From VGWF01 sp964423465 (GTDB lineage: Bacteria > Verrucomicrobiota > Kiritimatiellia > PWTM01): a DNA stretch of 21,760 bases. The stretch spans positions 1 to 21,760 of the forward strand of contig CAYRFK010000062.1 in NCBI GenBank assembly GCA_964423465.1, given 5' to 3'. Made by a program: the position numbers and the translations under genes. Below are positions 8,308 to 16,012 of this stretch, piece by piece (position 1 is the stretch's first letter; the number at the start of each line of letters is the position of its first letter). The notes under the pieces are model-generated. The model had not been told where the DNA came from. It ran no database searches and worked only from the letters and a program-made list of their open reading frames with translations.

Positions 8308-9332
8308 ACAGGGCGCACACAAACCCCACCCCGGCCGGCACCCGATCGCCGCTCCTCACGGGGGGCGCGTCCGGTCACGCGTCGGAAGACCGTGGCGAAG
8401 TACTGGCTGCTACCGAACCCGCACTCGAGGGCGATCGTCGTCAGCGCGAGGCCGGGCTGCTCCCGCATGAGACGCCGCGCATGCCCGATGCGAACATGTG
8501 CGAGGTATTCGAGCGGCGTCATGTTCCGGAGCCTGCGCACGTAGTGCGCGAAGCGTGTGCGATGCAGCCCGGCCGACTCCGCCATCGCGTCCAGCGTCCA
8601 CGGGTGAGAGGGCGACTGTTCCAACTCGGCCAGGAACATCTCCGTGGCCCGTTCCGCACTGGTCAGATCCGGGTCCGCAACGACCGGCTGCCTGCGCAAC
8701 GCTTCCAGGATCCCGAACAGCAGGTTGTTGATCTCCAGCGCCAGGCGCGAGACCACCGAACCTCCGCGGCCCCGGCCCTCCACGACCCTTCCCAGGGACT
8801 CAAATCGAGCCCCCGCCGATTCCGCCCGCCAGACGGGCCTCTCGCTGCGGCGGAGCAGTCGCGTCAACTCCGCCAGGTCCGCCGGATCCAGAACCAGCCA
8901 GGGCGGCCAGCGCCAGGGCTGATGCGGACGGCGGACTCCGACATCCAGGATCAGCCAGTGGAGACGTCCGGCACCGACCCGCGGCCCGCCGACCCGGTGT
9001 GGCTGCCAGGGCCGCGTCACCGCGAGGTCGCCCGGGCGAAGCGTGAAGGAACGGCCGTCCACACCAAACTCCGTGCTCCCGCTGGCCAGGTAGGTGAACT
9101 CGATGCCCTCGTTGCGGTGCTCCGGAAGCCCCCAGTCCTGCTCGTGCCGCGCATCCCAGAATCCCACGCTGCGCACGCCCGACACGGCCCGCGGCGAAAG
9201 ACGCGTCCCGGGATACGTACCGCGCGCCAGGGCCTCCAGCCGGACCTCCCCCCGTCCCGCGGCCCGCACCAGCTCCGAGCACGTGTCCGCATGGTAGGCA
9301 TGTCCGCCCGTCACAAACGCCGCCGGCTTCAT
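8304..9332 (-). CDS. AraC-family transcriptional regulator with cupin-like sensor domain
   Basis: A 342-residue regulator. The N-terminal half (about 60-130) contains a cupin-like ligand-binding segment (EFTYLASGSTEFGVDGRS, then RPGDLAVTRPWQPHRV). The C-terminal half (about 245-325) is the AraC DNA-binding domain with two helix-turn-helices: LDAMAESAGLHRTRFAHYVRR, then TTIALECGFGSSQYFATVFRR followed by TGRAPRE. Start at 9332 is chosen because GGAGGAG lies about 9 nt upstream; the longer frame to 9557 would cross the promoter region of the divergent operon. It is divergent from the isomerase/DUF6807/oxidoreductase operon with a 128-bp intergenic region, the usual arrangement for a local regulator. 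A sugar or glycan breakdown product is the likely inducer (inference). The Arg/Gly-rich tail after about 325 is unusual. Confidence 0.9.
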   Translation of the reverse strand: MKPAAFVTGGHAYHADTCSELVRAAGRGEVRLEALARGTYPGTRLSPRAVSGVRSVGFWDARHEQDWGLPEHRNEGIEFTYLASGSTEFGVDGRSFTLRPGDLAVTRPWQPHRVGGPRVGAGRLHWLILDVGVRRPHQPWRWPPWLVLDPADLAELTRLLRRSERPVWRAESAGARFESLGRVVEGRGRGGSVVSRLALEINNLLFGILEALRRQPVVADPDLTSAERATEMFLAELEQSPSHPWTLDAMAESAGLHRTRFAHYVRRLRNMTPLEYLAHVRIGHARRLMREQPGLALTTIALECGFGSSQYFATVFRRVTGRAPREERRSGAGRGGVCVRPV

Positions 9333-9376
9333 GGACGGTTCCTCCTCCCGGGCAACCCCGTCGCCCGTTTGTTCGA

Positions 9377-9406
9377 CTTTTACCAATGGATGGATTCGAA
9401 AGACAA
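9377..9406 (-). promoter_or_regulatory. Possible promoter of the AraC-family gene
   Basis: On the minus strand TTGTCT (9401-9406) is separated by 18 nt from TAAAAG (9377-9382), each matching four of six consensus bases. The position, in the 128-bp divergent intergenic region about 45 nt upstream of the regulator start, is plausible. No convincing promoter was found in the opposite direction for the operon starting at 9461, which would fit activator-dependent transcription. Confidence 0.25.
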
Positions 9407-9460
9407 GCTCCGATCGCCGACGCAGACTGTGCACAACATTCGGATCCGGGGAGAAACGGC

Positions 9461-10417
9461 ATGCGGACCGGCGGACAACGTGAAGACGGGCAGACGCGGC
9501 GGGCATTCCTGGGCTCGACCGCAATGGCCGCAGCCGCCGCAGCCCTGCCTGCAACAACGGCGGAAGCCGGGGAACGGAGGATCGGAGCCATGGCGAAGAT
9601 TGCGATCGGCATCAATCTGGAGTTCGTGCGCCACGAGGACAAGCCCTTCGAATGGGGCGTGAAGAAGGCCGCGGAACTCGGCTACGAATACGTCGAGCCG
9701 ATGCTCCACTGGGGACGCGAACTGCTCAGCGAGGCGGGGTACTTCCACAGCGTCTCGATGCTCGACGATCCACTGCGGATCAAGCGGGCCTGCGAGCAGG
9801 CTGGCGTCAAGCTCTCGGGTTTCAGCGCCCACACACCGCTCTGCAAGCCCGAGATCAGCGTCGAGTATCTCAAGCAGGCGGTCCGCTTCGCCGCCGAATG
9901 CGGTGCGCCGGTCGTCAACACCGACGAGGGCCCCAAGCCGGCGTGGACCACCGTCGAGGAGGACCACGTGCTGATGCGCTACACGCTGGCGGAGGCCGCG
10001 AAGGTCGCCGAACCGCGCGGCGTGCTCATCGGCATCGAGCCGCACCAGCAGTACAGCCGCACACCGGACGGCCTCGACCGCATCCAGGGCCTCGTGAAGA
10101 GCCCGGCGATCGGCATCAACTTCGGCACCGGAAACGGCTACCTCGGCGGCGGGGATCCATACCGCTGGCTGGATCGGGTTTTGGGACGGCTCGTCCATCT
10201 TCACGCCAAGGACATTTCAATCCAGCAGTCCGGCGCCGAGCGCGGCAAGGTCACCGGAACGCCGGTCGGCTGCGCGTGCGGCGACGGCGTCATCGACTGG
10301 GCGAAGGTCGCCGCGATCTGCCGGAAGGCCCCGCGCGACATCGTCTTCTCGGTGGAGTGCGGCACCGTCGAGCAGGCCGCGAAGAGCATCGCACACCTGA
10401 AGAAGGTTCTCGCGTGA
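9461..10417 (+). CDS. Xylose-isomerase-like TIM-barrel sugar epimerase/isomerase, Tat signal
   Basis: A 318-residue protein of the AP-endonuclease-2 / xylose-isomerase-like TIM-barrel family. The N-terminus has a Tat-like signal (TRRAFLG at 12-18, then an Ala-rich run to about 36). Barrel motifs include GYEYVEP (75-80), IGIEPHQQ (190-197, E193 a likely metal ligand), VHLHAKD (245-251) and FSVECG (296-301). The strand normally reading NFDTGN here reads NFGTGN, with Gly222 where a metal-binding Asp is often found. Start at 9461 has GGGGAGA upstream. A second start at 9590 (M44), after the signal, has its own CGGAGG at 9575-9580. The TGA stop overlaps the GTG of the next gene by 4 nt. Members isomerise, epimerise or cleave sugars and keto-sugars; the specific reaction is unknown. 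Confidence 0.85.
   Translation: MRTGGQREDGQTRRAFLGSTAMAAAAAALPATTAEAGERRIGAMAKIAIGINLEFVRHEDKPFEWGVKKAAELGYEYVEPMLHWGRELLSEAGYFHSVSMLDDPLRIKRACEQAGVKLSGFSAHTPLCKPEISVEYLKQAVRFAAECGAPVVNTDEGPKPAWTTVEEDHVLMRYTLAEAAKVAEPRGVLIGIEPHQQYSRTPDGLDRIQGLVKSPAIGINFGTGNGYLGGGDPYRWLDRVLGRLVHLHAKDISIQQSGAERGKVTGTPVGCACGDGVIDWAKVAAICRKAPRDIVFSVECGTVEQAAKSIAHLKKVLA
9575..9592 (+). promoter_or_regulatory. Internal ribosome-binding site and alternative start in the TIM-barrel gene
   Basis: CGGAGG (9575-9580) precedes an in-frame ATG at 9590 by 9 nt. Starting here would remove the Tat signal (residues 1-43) and give a cytoplasmic form of 275 residues beginning exactly at the barrel domain (MAKIAIGINLE). Both starts could be used. 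Alternatively the site could be an ancestral start to which a signal was added. Confidence 0.35.
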
Positions 10418-11331
10418 AGGCTGCAGCCTGGTTTTTCGTTGCGAGCCTGTCGGCGGCGGTCCCGGGCCGGACCCCCGCCGACGGGACGCCGACGGGCCTC
10501 GTCACGATCGCGAGCGGCCGGGCCATCGCGCGCTACGAGCCCTCGCCCGCGCCGATGAAGCCCTATGTGAAGGAGCTGTTCTCGCCGTCGGGTGTGCAGG
10601 TGACCTGCGACTCGCCGCCGGACCACTTTCACCACCACGGGCTGATGTTCGCAATCGGCGCGAACGAGGTCGATTTCTGGACCGAGAAACCGTTCGAGCG
10701 GTTCGGCCGCCAGAAGCCCCGCGCGATGGACACCCGGGTTCTCGCCGACGGGCTCGCACAGACGATCGACTGGGTCGGCTCGAACGGTGTGCCGGTGCTC
10801 GTGGAAAGGCGCGCCATCCGGGCCGCCCCGCCCAAGGCCGGCGGACCGAACGTCCTGACCTGGGCCACGACGATCGAGCCGGCCGGGCCGGACGCCGCCC
10901 GCCTGTGGGGCCGCCACTACTTCGGATTGGGCATCCGGTTTCCTGCCGATATGAATGGCAAGGGCGAGTTCGTCGTACCCCGCGACACTCCCCCCGGACG
11001 GGTCGTCCGCGGCGACGAGATCCTCCGCCCCGCGGCCTGGTGTGCGGCAACCGGCGAGATCGGCGGCCGGCGCGTCACCGTCGCGATGTGGGATCATCCC
11101 CGCAACGCTCGCCGCGCGCTCTGGTTCACGATGTCGAAGCCCTTTTCCTACCTCTCGGCGACGCTGGACCTGGAGGCCAATCCCCTGGCCGTGCAACCCG
11201 GCGGCACACTCGCTCTGCGATACGGCATCGCGGTGTTCGACGGCCCCGCCGACGCCGTGGCGATCGAGGAAGCCCGCCGCCTTTGGATAGACGAAGAGAC
11301 CGATGGAACCATGAAGGAGACCACACCATGA
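10414..11331 (+). CDS. DUF6807 family protein (PmoA-like annotation), probably exported
   Basis: A 305-residue protein starting at a GTG that overlaps the previous stop (GTGA), so translational coupling is likely. A short hydrophobic N-terminus (KAAAWFFVASLSAAVPG) looks like a weak Sec signal. The body matches my recollection of the DUF6807 family, often labelled PmoA-like in databases. A His cluster DHFHHHGLMFA (D70, H71, H73-H75) is followed by GANEVDFW, then WAATTIEP-like and WDHPRNARRALWF segments near the C-terminus. The His cluster suggests metal or sugar binding, but no reaction is established to my knowledge. The gene ends in an ATGA overlap with the downstream oxidoreductase. Its place between a TIM-barrel isomerase and a sugar dehydrogenase argues for a role in sugar or glycoside metabolism, not methane oxidation. 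Confidence 0.75.
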   Translation: MKAAAWFFVASLSAAVPGRTPADGTPTGLVTIASGRAIARYEPSPAPMKPYVKELFSPSGVQVTCDSPPDHFHHHGLMFAIGANEVDFWTEKPFERFGRQKPRAMDTRVLADGLAQTIDWVGSNGVPVLVERRAIRAAPPKAGGPNVLTWATTIEPAGPDAARLWGRHYFGLGIRFPADMNGKGEFVVPRDTPPGRVVRGDEILRPAAWCAATGEIGGRRVTVAMWDHPRNARRALWFTMSKPFSYLSATLDLEANPLAVQPGGTLALRYGIAVFDGPADAVAIEEARRLWIDEETDGTMKETTP

Positions 11332-12626
11332 CCGCATCCCGCACGGCACCGGGCCTGACCCGGCGCGCCTTTGTCCGCACCGCGGCCGCCGCCGCGACAT
11401 TCGTCGCCGCCCCCTACGTCTCGCGCGGACAGGTCCTCGGCGCCAACGACCGCATCGGCATCGGCTTCATCGGCGCGGGCGGACGCTCCGGCGCACACAT
11501 GGGAATGATCAAGCACCTCAAGGAATCCGGCATGGCCCTCGACCACGTCGCCGTGTGCGACATCTACCGGCCGCGCCGCCTGAAGAAGAAGGAGCAGTTC
11601 GGCATGGTCCGCGACTACGCCGACCACCGGGAGCTTCTCGCCGACAAGGATGTGGACGTCGTCTGCATCGCCACACCCGACCACCATCACGGCTACCATG
11701 CCCTGGCCGCGCTTGCAGCGGGCAAGAGTGCCTACTGCGAGAAGCCCGTCACCCACTGGCGGCAGTTCGAGCTGACGAAGAAGCTCGCCGATGCCGCGGC
11801 GGCATCGCCGTGCTGCCTCCAAGTGGGCACGCAGGCGATGAGCGATTCGGCGTGGCATCAGATGAAGGCCCTGGTGAAGGAAGGGCTCATCGGAAAGCCG
11901 CTGTTCGGCGAGACCGGCTTCTTCCGCACCGGCGACTGGGGCGAACGCGGCATGCACATCGATGACCCGAACGCGAAGCCCGGCCCGGACTTGGACTGGG
12001 AGGCGTTCCTCGGCGACGCCCCGAAGCGCGAGTTCAGCATCGACCGCCTTTTTCGCTGGCGCCTCTTCGAGGACTACGCGGGCGGCCCGGTGACGGACCT
12101 CTACCCGCACTGCCTGGCACAGGTGGTGGACATCTTGGGCGTCGGATTCCCGGAGGCTGTGGTCGCCCTCGGCGGGATCCACGTCTATCCCTACGAACTG
12201 CGCGACGTGCCGGACACGTTTAATCTCATCGCCCAGTACCCCGAGAAGATCACAGTCTCCGTCCTCGGCACGCAGGGCAACGACTTCCAGAACGCGCCGA
12301 AGCGCGGCGCCGGCCAGCGATGCCCTGCCATCCGTGGCACCGAGGGGTCGCTCACCATCGCACCATCGAACAAGGAGATCCTCTTCACGCCGATCGAGCA
12401 GCCCGGCGCCAAGGCACCGCAGAAGATCGCGATCGAACGGGCCGAGAACAACGTCGATCTCTGGAAGAACCTCCTCGACTGTGCGCGCAGCGGGAAGAAG
12501 GCGGATCTCTGGAGCCCGATGGACCTCGCCTTCCGCACGCAGACCGTCCTTCAGATGGCCATGCTCGGCTTCAAGGCCGGCAAGACCGTGAAGTTCGACG
12601 CGAAGAAGCGGGAGATCGTGCTGTAG
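11328..12626 (+). CDS. Gfo/Idh/MocA family oxidoreductase, Tat-exported
   Basis: A 432-residue second member of the dehydrogenase family. It has a Tat-type signal (LTRRAFVRTAAAAATF, about 10-25), Rossmann entry GFIGAGGRSG, the E138-K139-P140 motif (CEKPVTH), and a C-terminal domain with GGPVTDLYPHCLAQVVDILG, where the substrate-side Asp and His are expected. It differs clearly from the oxidoreductase at 1521, sharing only family motifs. The ATG overlaps the preceding stop by 4 nt. As in glucose-fructose oxidoreductase, Tat export suggests folding with bound NAD(P) before transport. It closes the operon; a long hairpin follows before the convergent pdxH. Substrate is unknown. Confidence 0.9.
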   Translation: MTASRTAPGLTRRAFVRTAAAAATFVAAPYVSRGQVLGANDRIGIGFIGAGGRSGAHMGMIKHLKESGMALDHVAVCDIYRPRRLKKKEQFGMVRDYADHRELLADKDVDVVCIATPDHHHGYHALAALAAGKSAYCEKPVTHWRQFELTKKLADAAAASPCCLQVGTQAMSDSAWHQMKALVKEGLIGKPLFGETGFFRTGDWGERGMHIDDPNAKPGPDLDWEAFLGDAPKREFSIDRLFRWRLFEDYAGGPVTDLYPHCLAQVVDILGVGFPEAVVALGGIHVYPYELRDVPDTFNLIAQYPEKITVSVLGTQGNDFQNAPKRGAGQRCPAIRGTEGSLTIAPSNKEILFTPIEQPGAKAPQKIAIERAENNVDLWKNLLDCARSGKKADLWSPMDLAFRTQTVLQMAMLGFKAGKTVKFDAKKREIVL

Positions 12627-12645
12627 GGCCGGAAGGGAAGTCGAG

Positions 12646-12755
12646 AAACTCCAAACTCCAAGGAAGTGGAAAGTGGAAAGAGAGGAAGTCCAAAGGGACC
12701 GGCCTTTTCTGACTTCTCCACTTCTTCCTTCTGACTTCCTTGGAGTTTGGAGTTT
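12646..12755. repeat. Long symmetric inverted repeat, possible bidirectional terminator
   Basis: A perfect 22-bp arm at 12646-12667 (containing ACTCCAA twice in tandem) is complementary to 12734-12755. The sequence between continues to pair with mismatches and G-U pairs around a centre at 12700.5, for example 12685-12690 with 12711-12716. The whole could fold as one hairpin of about 110 nt. It lies between the convergent ends of the oxidoreductase gene (12626) and pdxH (12771), where it could stop transcription from both sides. Purine-rich on the left and pyrimidine-rich on the right, its composition differs from the neighbouring genes. It could also be a small mobile or extragenic repeat element. 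Confidence 0.8.
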
Positions 12756-12770
12756 TCTACTTCCTTCTCT

Positions 12771-13415
12771 TCATGGATACAGCCGCGCGATATCCCATCC
12801 TCCGCCGGCTCGTAGCGTGTAGCGGAACCGGTCGTGGAGCCGGTTTGGACGGCCCTGCCAGAACTCGACGGAATCGGGCACGAGGCGGTAGCCGCCCCAG
12901 TGCTCCGGCAACGGAACGTCCGTTCCGTGGAACCGCGTCTCGAATTCGCGGCAGCGGTCCATGAACTCCTGACGCGCGGCCAGCGGCTCGCTCTGGCGCG
13001 AGGCCCACGCGCCGATCCGGCTCGTTCGCGGACGCGTGGCGAAATAGGCCTCGGACTCCTCACGGCTCACCCTCTCCACGCGCCCCTCGACGCGCACCTG
13101 ACGGATCAGTTCGTGCCAGTGGAAGGTCATCGCGGCGAACGGCACGCGCTCCATTTCCCCGGCCTTCCGGCCGATCGTATGCGTGTAGAAGGTGAAGCCG
13201 CGGGCGTCCGCCCCCTTCAGCAGCATCATTCGCGCCGCCGGACGACCGGCCTCCGTCACCGTGGAGAGACAGAACGACGTCGGCCAAAAGCTGCGCGACC
13301 GGCGCGCAAACGCAAGCCATTGCTGGAATTGCCGGACCGGATCCCCGTCCAGATCCGCCTCCGACACCCCGAAAAAGACGCCCTTGATCGATGCAATGCG
13401 GGTGATCAGCGACAT
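12771..13415 (-). CDS. pdxH: Pyridoxamine 5'-phosphate oxidase
   Basis: A 214-residue FMN enzyme that oxidises pyridoxamine or pyridoxine 5'-phosphate to pyridoxal 5'-phosphate, the last step of vitamin B6 synthesis and salvage, in the cytoplasm. Family landmarks are RMMLLKG (62-68, FMN binding), FTFYTHT followed by GRKAGEM (74-88), RVEGRVERVS (108-117), SRIGAWASRQS (132-142) and the C-terminal signature around EFWQGRPNRLHDR (184-196), followed by the final RLYP. Length is normal for the family. No ribosome-binding site precedes the ATG (the upstream bases are C-rich), and a TATACT lies 7 nt upstream, so either read-through from pstB (stop 25 nt upstream) or a leaderless transcript is possible. 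Its position behind a phosphate-uptake operon is unusual. Confidence 0.95.
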   Translation of the reverse strand: MSLITRIASIKGVFFGVSEADLDGDPVRQFQQWLAFARRSRSFWPTSFCLSTVTEAGRPAARMMLLKGADARGFTFYTHTIGRKAGEMERVPFAAMTFHWHELIRQVRVEGRVERVSREESEAYFATRPRTSRIGAWASRQSEPLAARQEFMDRCREFETRFHGTDVPLPEHWGGYRLVPDSVEFWQGRPNRLHDRFRYTLRAGGGWDIARLYP

Positions 13416-13440
13416 GGGGGGAGTATAGCAGAGGTTCGCA

Positions 13441-14325
13441 TCAACCGAAGCGGCCCGTGACGTAGTCGAGGGTCTCGCGGAGGTGCGGGGTCTGGAAGAT
13501 GGTTGCCGTGGGGCCGTATTCGAGCAGACGGCCGAGATACATGAAGGCGGTGTAGTCGCTGGTCCGCGAGGCCTGCTGCATATTGTGAGTGACCATGAGG
13601 ATCGAGTACTCGCCCTTCAACTGCTCGATGAGATCCTCGATCTTGTTGGTCGCGATGGGATCGAGGGCCGAGCAAGGCTCGTCCATCAGCAGCACCTCGG
13701 GCTCCGCGGCGATGGCGCGGGCGATGCAGAGCCGCTGCTGCTGGCCGCCGGACATGCCGAGCGCGCTCTCGTGGAGGCGGTCCTTGACCTCGTCCCACAG
13801 CGCCGCACCGCGCAGGCTGCGCTCGCAGACCTCGTCCAGCGTCGTACGATTCCGCTCGCCGTCGATCCGCAGGGCGTAGACCACGTTCTCGTAAATGCTC
13901 ATCGGAAACGGGTTCGGCTTCTGGAAGACCATGCCCATGCGCTTGCGCAATTCGATCACGTCGACGCCGTGGCTGTAGATGCTGTCGCCGTTGAGCAGCA
14001 TGTCGCCCTGGATGCGGACGGTACTGAGAAGGTCGTTGATCCGGTTGACCGACCGCAGGAGCGTCGATTTGCCGCAGCCCGACGGACCGACCAGCGCGGT
14101 GACCTTGCCCTTCGGGATCTTCATGCGAATGTCGAACAGGGCCTGCTTGGCGCCGTAGTAGAGGTTGAAGCCGAGCACGTCGAGAACGACCGGCTCCCGG
14201 TCGAGTTCGGGATGCGTCTCGGTCGGGAAGACGGCGCCCGCCGCGATCTCGGCGAGGCGGTTCTTGCCGCCGCCGTTCCCCGGCGTCGCACCGTTCATAC
14301 CGCGCCCGTTTCGATCGTCCGTCAT
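13441..14325 (-). CDS. pstB: Phosphate ABC transporter ATP-binding protein
   Basis: A 294-residue cytoplasmic ATPase driving phosphate import through PstC/PstA. It shows Walker A GPSGCGKST (80-88), the Q-loop in VFQKPNPFPMSIYENV (about 133-148, a PstB hallmark), signature MSGGQQQRL (191-199), Walker B VLLMDEP (211-217) and H-loop H247 in MVTHNMQQA. The roughly 40 residues before the ABC domain are Gly/Asn-rich and longer than in E. coli PstB. Start at 14325 is 10 nt after the pstA stop and is preceded by GGGAGG; an ATG at 14355 would overlap pstA. phoU, which often follows pstB, is absent. Confidence 0.97.
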   Translation of the reverse strand: MTDDRNGRGMNGATPGNGGGKNRLAEIAAGAVFPTETHPELDREPVVLDVLGFNLYYGAKQALFDIRMKIPKGKVTALVGPSGCGKSTLLRSVNRINDLLSTVRIQGDMLLNGDSIYSHGVDVIELRKRMGMVFQKPNPFPMSIYENVVYALRIDGERNRTTLDEVCERSLRGAALWDEVKDRLHESALGMSGGQQQRLCIARAIAAEPEVLLMDEPCSALDPIATNKIEDLIEQLKGEYSILMVTHNMQQASRTSDYTAFMYLGRLLEYGPTATIFQTPHLRETLDYVTGRFG

Positions 14326-14335
14326 GACGCCTCCC

Positions 14336-16012
14336 TCAGAACACGGCGGACACAAACTTGCGGCGCAACCGCGTCCGCAACTGGACCGCCAGCACGTTAA
14401 GAATGAAAATGACCAGGATAAGCAGCAGGGTGGTCGTGAAGACCATCGGCTTCGCCGCCTCGCTGTTTTGGCTCTGGAAACCGAGATCGTAAATATGGAA
14501 TCCCAAGTGCATAAAGCTGCGTTCGGGATGAACGAACGGAGCGCCGCCGTCGATGGGCAGTTCCGGCGCCAGCTTCACGGCGCCGACGAGCATGAGCGGG
14601 GCCACTTCACCCGCGCCGCGCGCCATCGCGAGGATCATGCCCGTCATAATCCCGGGCATCGCTTGGGGCAGCACGATGCGGCGAATCGTTTGCCACTTGC
14701 CCGCGCCGCAGGCGAACGACCCCTCGCGCATGGAATTCGGCACGGCGGCGAGGGCCTCCTCGGTGGCCACGATCACGACAGGGAGGGTCATCAGGGCGAG
14801 CGTCAGGGCGGACCACAGGATCCCCCCCTTCCCGTAGGTCGGGTTCGGGAGCTTGGCCGCATAGAGAAGTTCGTCGAGCGACGCGCCGACGACATAGCAG
14901 AAGAATCCGAGCCCGAAAACGCCGAATACGATGCTCGGAACGCCCGCCAGGTTGTTGATCGAGATCCTCACGGCGCTGACCAACGGCCCCGCCTTGGCGT
15001 ACTCGCGGAGGTAGAGGGCGGCCATCACGCCGAATGGAACGACGAAGAGGGACATGATCAGCGTCATGACCACCGTGCCGAAGATCGCGGGAAACACGCC
15101 GCCCTCGCTGTTGGCCTCGCGCGGTTCGTCGAGCAGGAACTCGCGCCAGCGGGAGGCGTAGAGCGACCACTTGCCCCCGCGGGAAAGGCGGTTCGCAGGA
15201 TAGGCCCTCACGATGTCCGCCAAGGCGAGGTCGGCCTCCCGTCCGTCCGCCGTAACGACCTTGATCGAGAACTTCGCGTTGTGCTCGTTCAACGCCGCGA
15301 TCTCGGCGCGGAGCCGGTCGAACTCGGCCTTGGTCTCGGCTTGGATCGCGTCCACATGGGCGAGGGCCGCCGCATGGGCGGGCGAATCGCGGCCGCCCTC
15401 GAGTTCGGCCTTGCGGACTGCAAGACGCGCCTCCTCAATCCTCCGGTTGACCTCGCCGATGTCCTCCGTCTCGAGCCGTTTCCGCAACTCGCGCCTCTCG
15501 GTCACGGAACCGTGGACCTTGGCGAACTCCGCCCACACGGCGGGCGGCGTGTCGGCCACCACCCTGCCCTCGACGGTCAGAGACCTGGGGCTCCCGTAGA
15601 ACCGGCCCCAGGACATCCGTTCAAAGACCATCCCCCACTCCGGCTTGGATTCGTGGGCCACGTCGGCGTCGGAGACCCATGTAAAATGCTCATTGGTCAG
15701 TTCGAAGTTGCCGGTCCGGAAAAGACGACGCCCCTCAACCCGGCCCTCCGCCGTGCGGAAGGTCTCCGTCCGCGTGATCTCCCCCATCAGCCGCACATCC
15801 GACTTCAGGCGGACCTCCACAACGGGCTGCGGCCAGAGCGTTCCCACTCCCTGGGCGACGATCAGCACGAGCAACCCGACGATCATGCATATCGCCACCA
15901 CCAAGCCCCCGCCGGTCAGCCATACCATCGGCTCGCCCTGGGCGAACAACGAGGTGCGCGCGCGTGTGCGCGTGCGGACGTAGGCTGCGGGCGTGGGGGA
16001 TTCCGTACTCAC
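14336..16012 (-). CDS. pstA: Phosphate ABC transporter permease PstA with large periplasmic insertion
   Basis: A 558-residue inner-membrane permease, about twice the length of E. coli PstA. After one membrane segment (about 31-56) comes an insertion of some 245 residues (about 62-305) with a probable coiled coil (about 165-245, rich in Glu/Arg/Ala). The standard permease core then starts with VFPAIFGTVVMTLIMSLF (306-323). It contains NNLAGVPSIVFG (353-364), the EAA loop contacting PstB (about 418-453, EEALAAVPNSMREGSFACGA) and a last membrane segment (about 523-543). The start is GTG at 16012, overlapping the pstC stop as GTGA, so translation is probably coupled. Long PstA/PstC forms exist in other bacteria; the role of the insertion is unknown. 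Confidence 0.92.
   Translation of the reverse strand: MSTESPTPAAYVRTRTRARTSLFAQGEPMVWLTGGGLVVAICMIVGLLVLIVAQGVGTLWPQPVVEVRLKSDVRLMGEITRTETFRTAEGRVEGRRLFRTGNFELTNEHFTWVSDADVAHESKPEWGMVFERMSWGRFYGSPRSLTVEGRVVADTPPAVWAEFAKVHGSVTERRELRKRLETEDIGEVNRRIEEARLAVRKAELEGGRDSPAHAAALAHVDAIQAETKAEFDRLRAEIAALNEHNAKFSIKVVTADGREADLALADIVRAYPANRLSRGGKWSLYASRWREFLLDEPREANSEGGVFPAIFGTVVMTLIMSLFVVPFGVMAALYLREYAKAGPLVSAVRISINNLAGVPSIVFGVFGLGFFCYVVGASLDELLYAAKLPNPTYGKGGILWSALTLALMTLPVVIVATEEALAAVPNSMREGSFACGAGKWQTIRRIVLPQAMPGIMTGMILAMARGAGEVAPLMLVGAVKLAPELPIDGGAPFVHPERSFMHLGFHIYDLGFQSQNSEAAKPMVFTTTLLLILVIFILNVLAVQLRTRLRRKFVSAVF

Noticed and set aside
9333..9460. Operator for the AraC-family regulator in the divergent intergenic region
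   Set aside because: Short TGGATGGAT and TTCGA/TCGAA similarities are present, but no pair of convincing direct repeats at AraC-like spacing could be defined.
10201..12182. Minus-strand open frames opposite the DUF6807 and oxidoreductase genes
   Set aside because: High-G+C shadows; the plus-strand genes have coherent starts, overlaps and family motifs.
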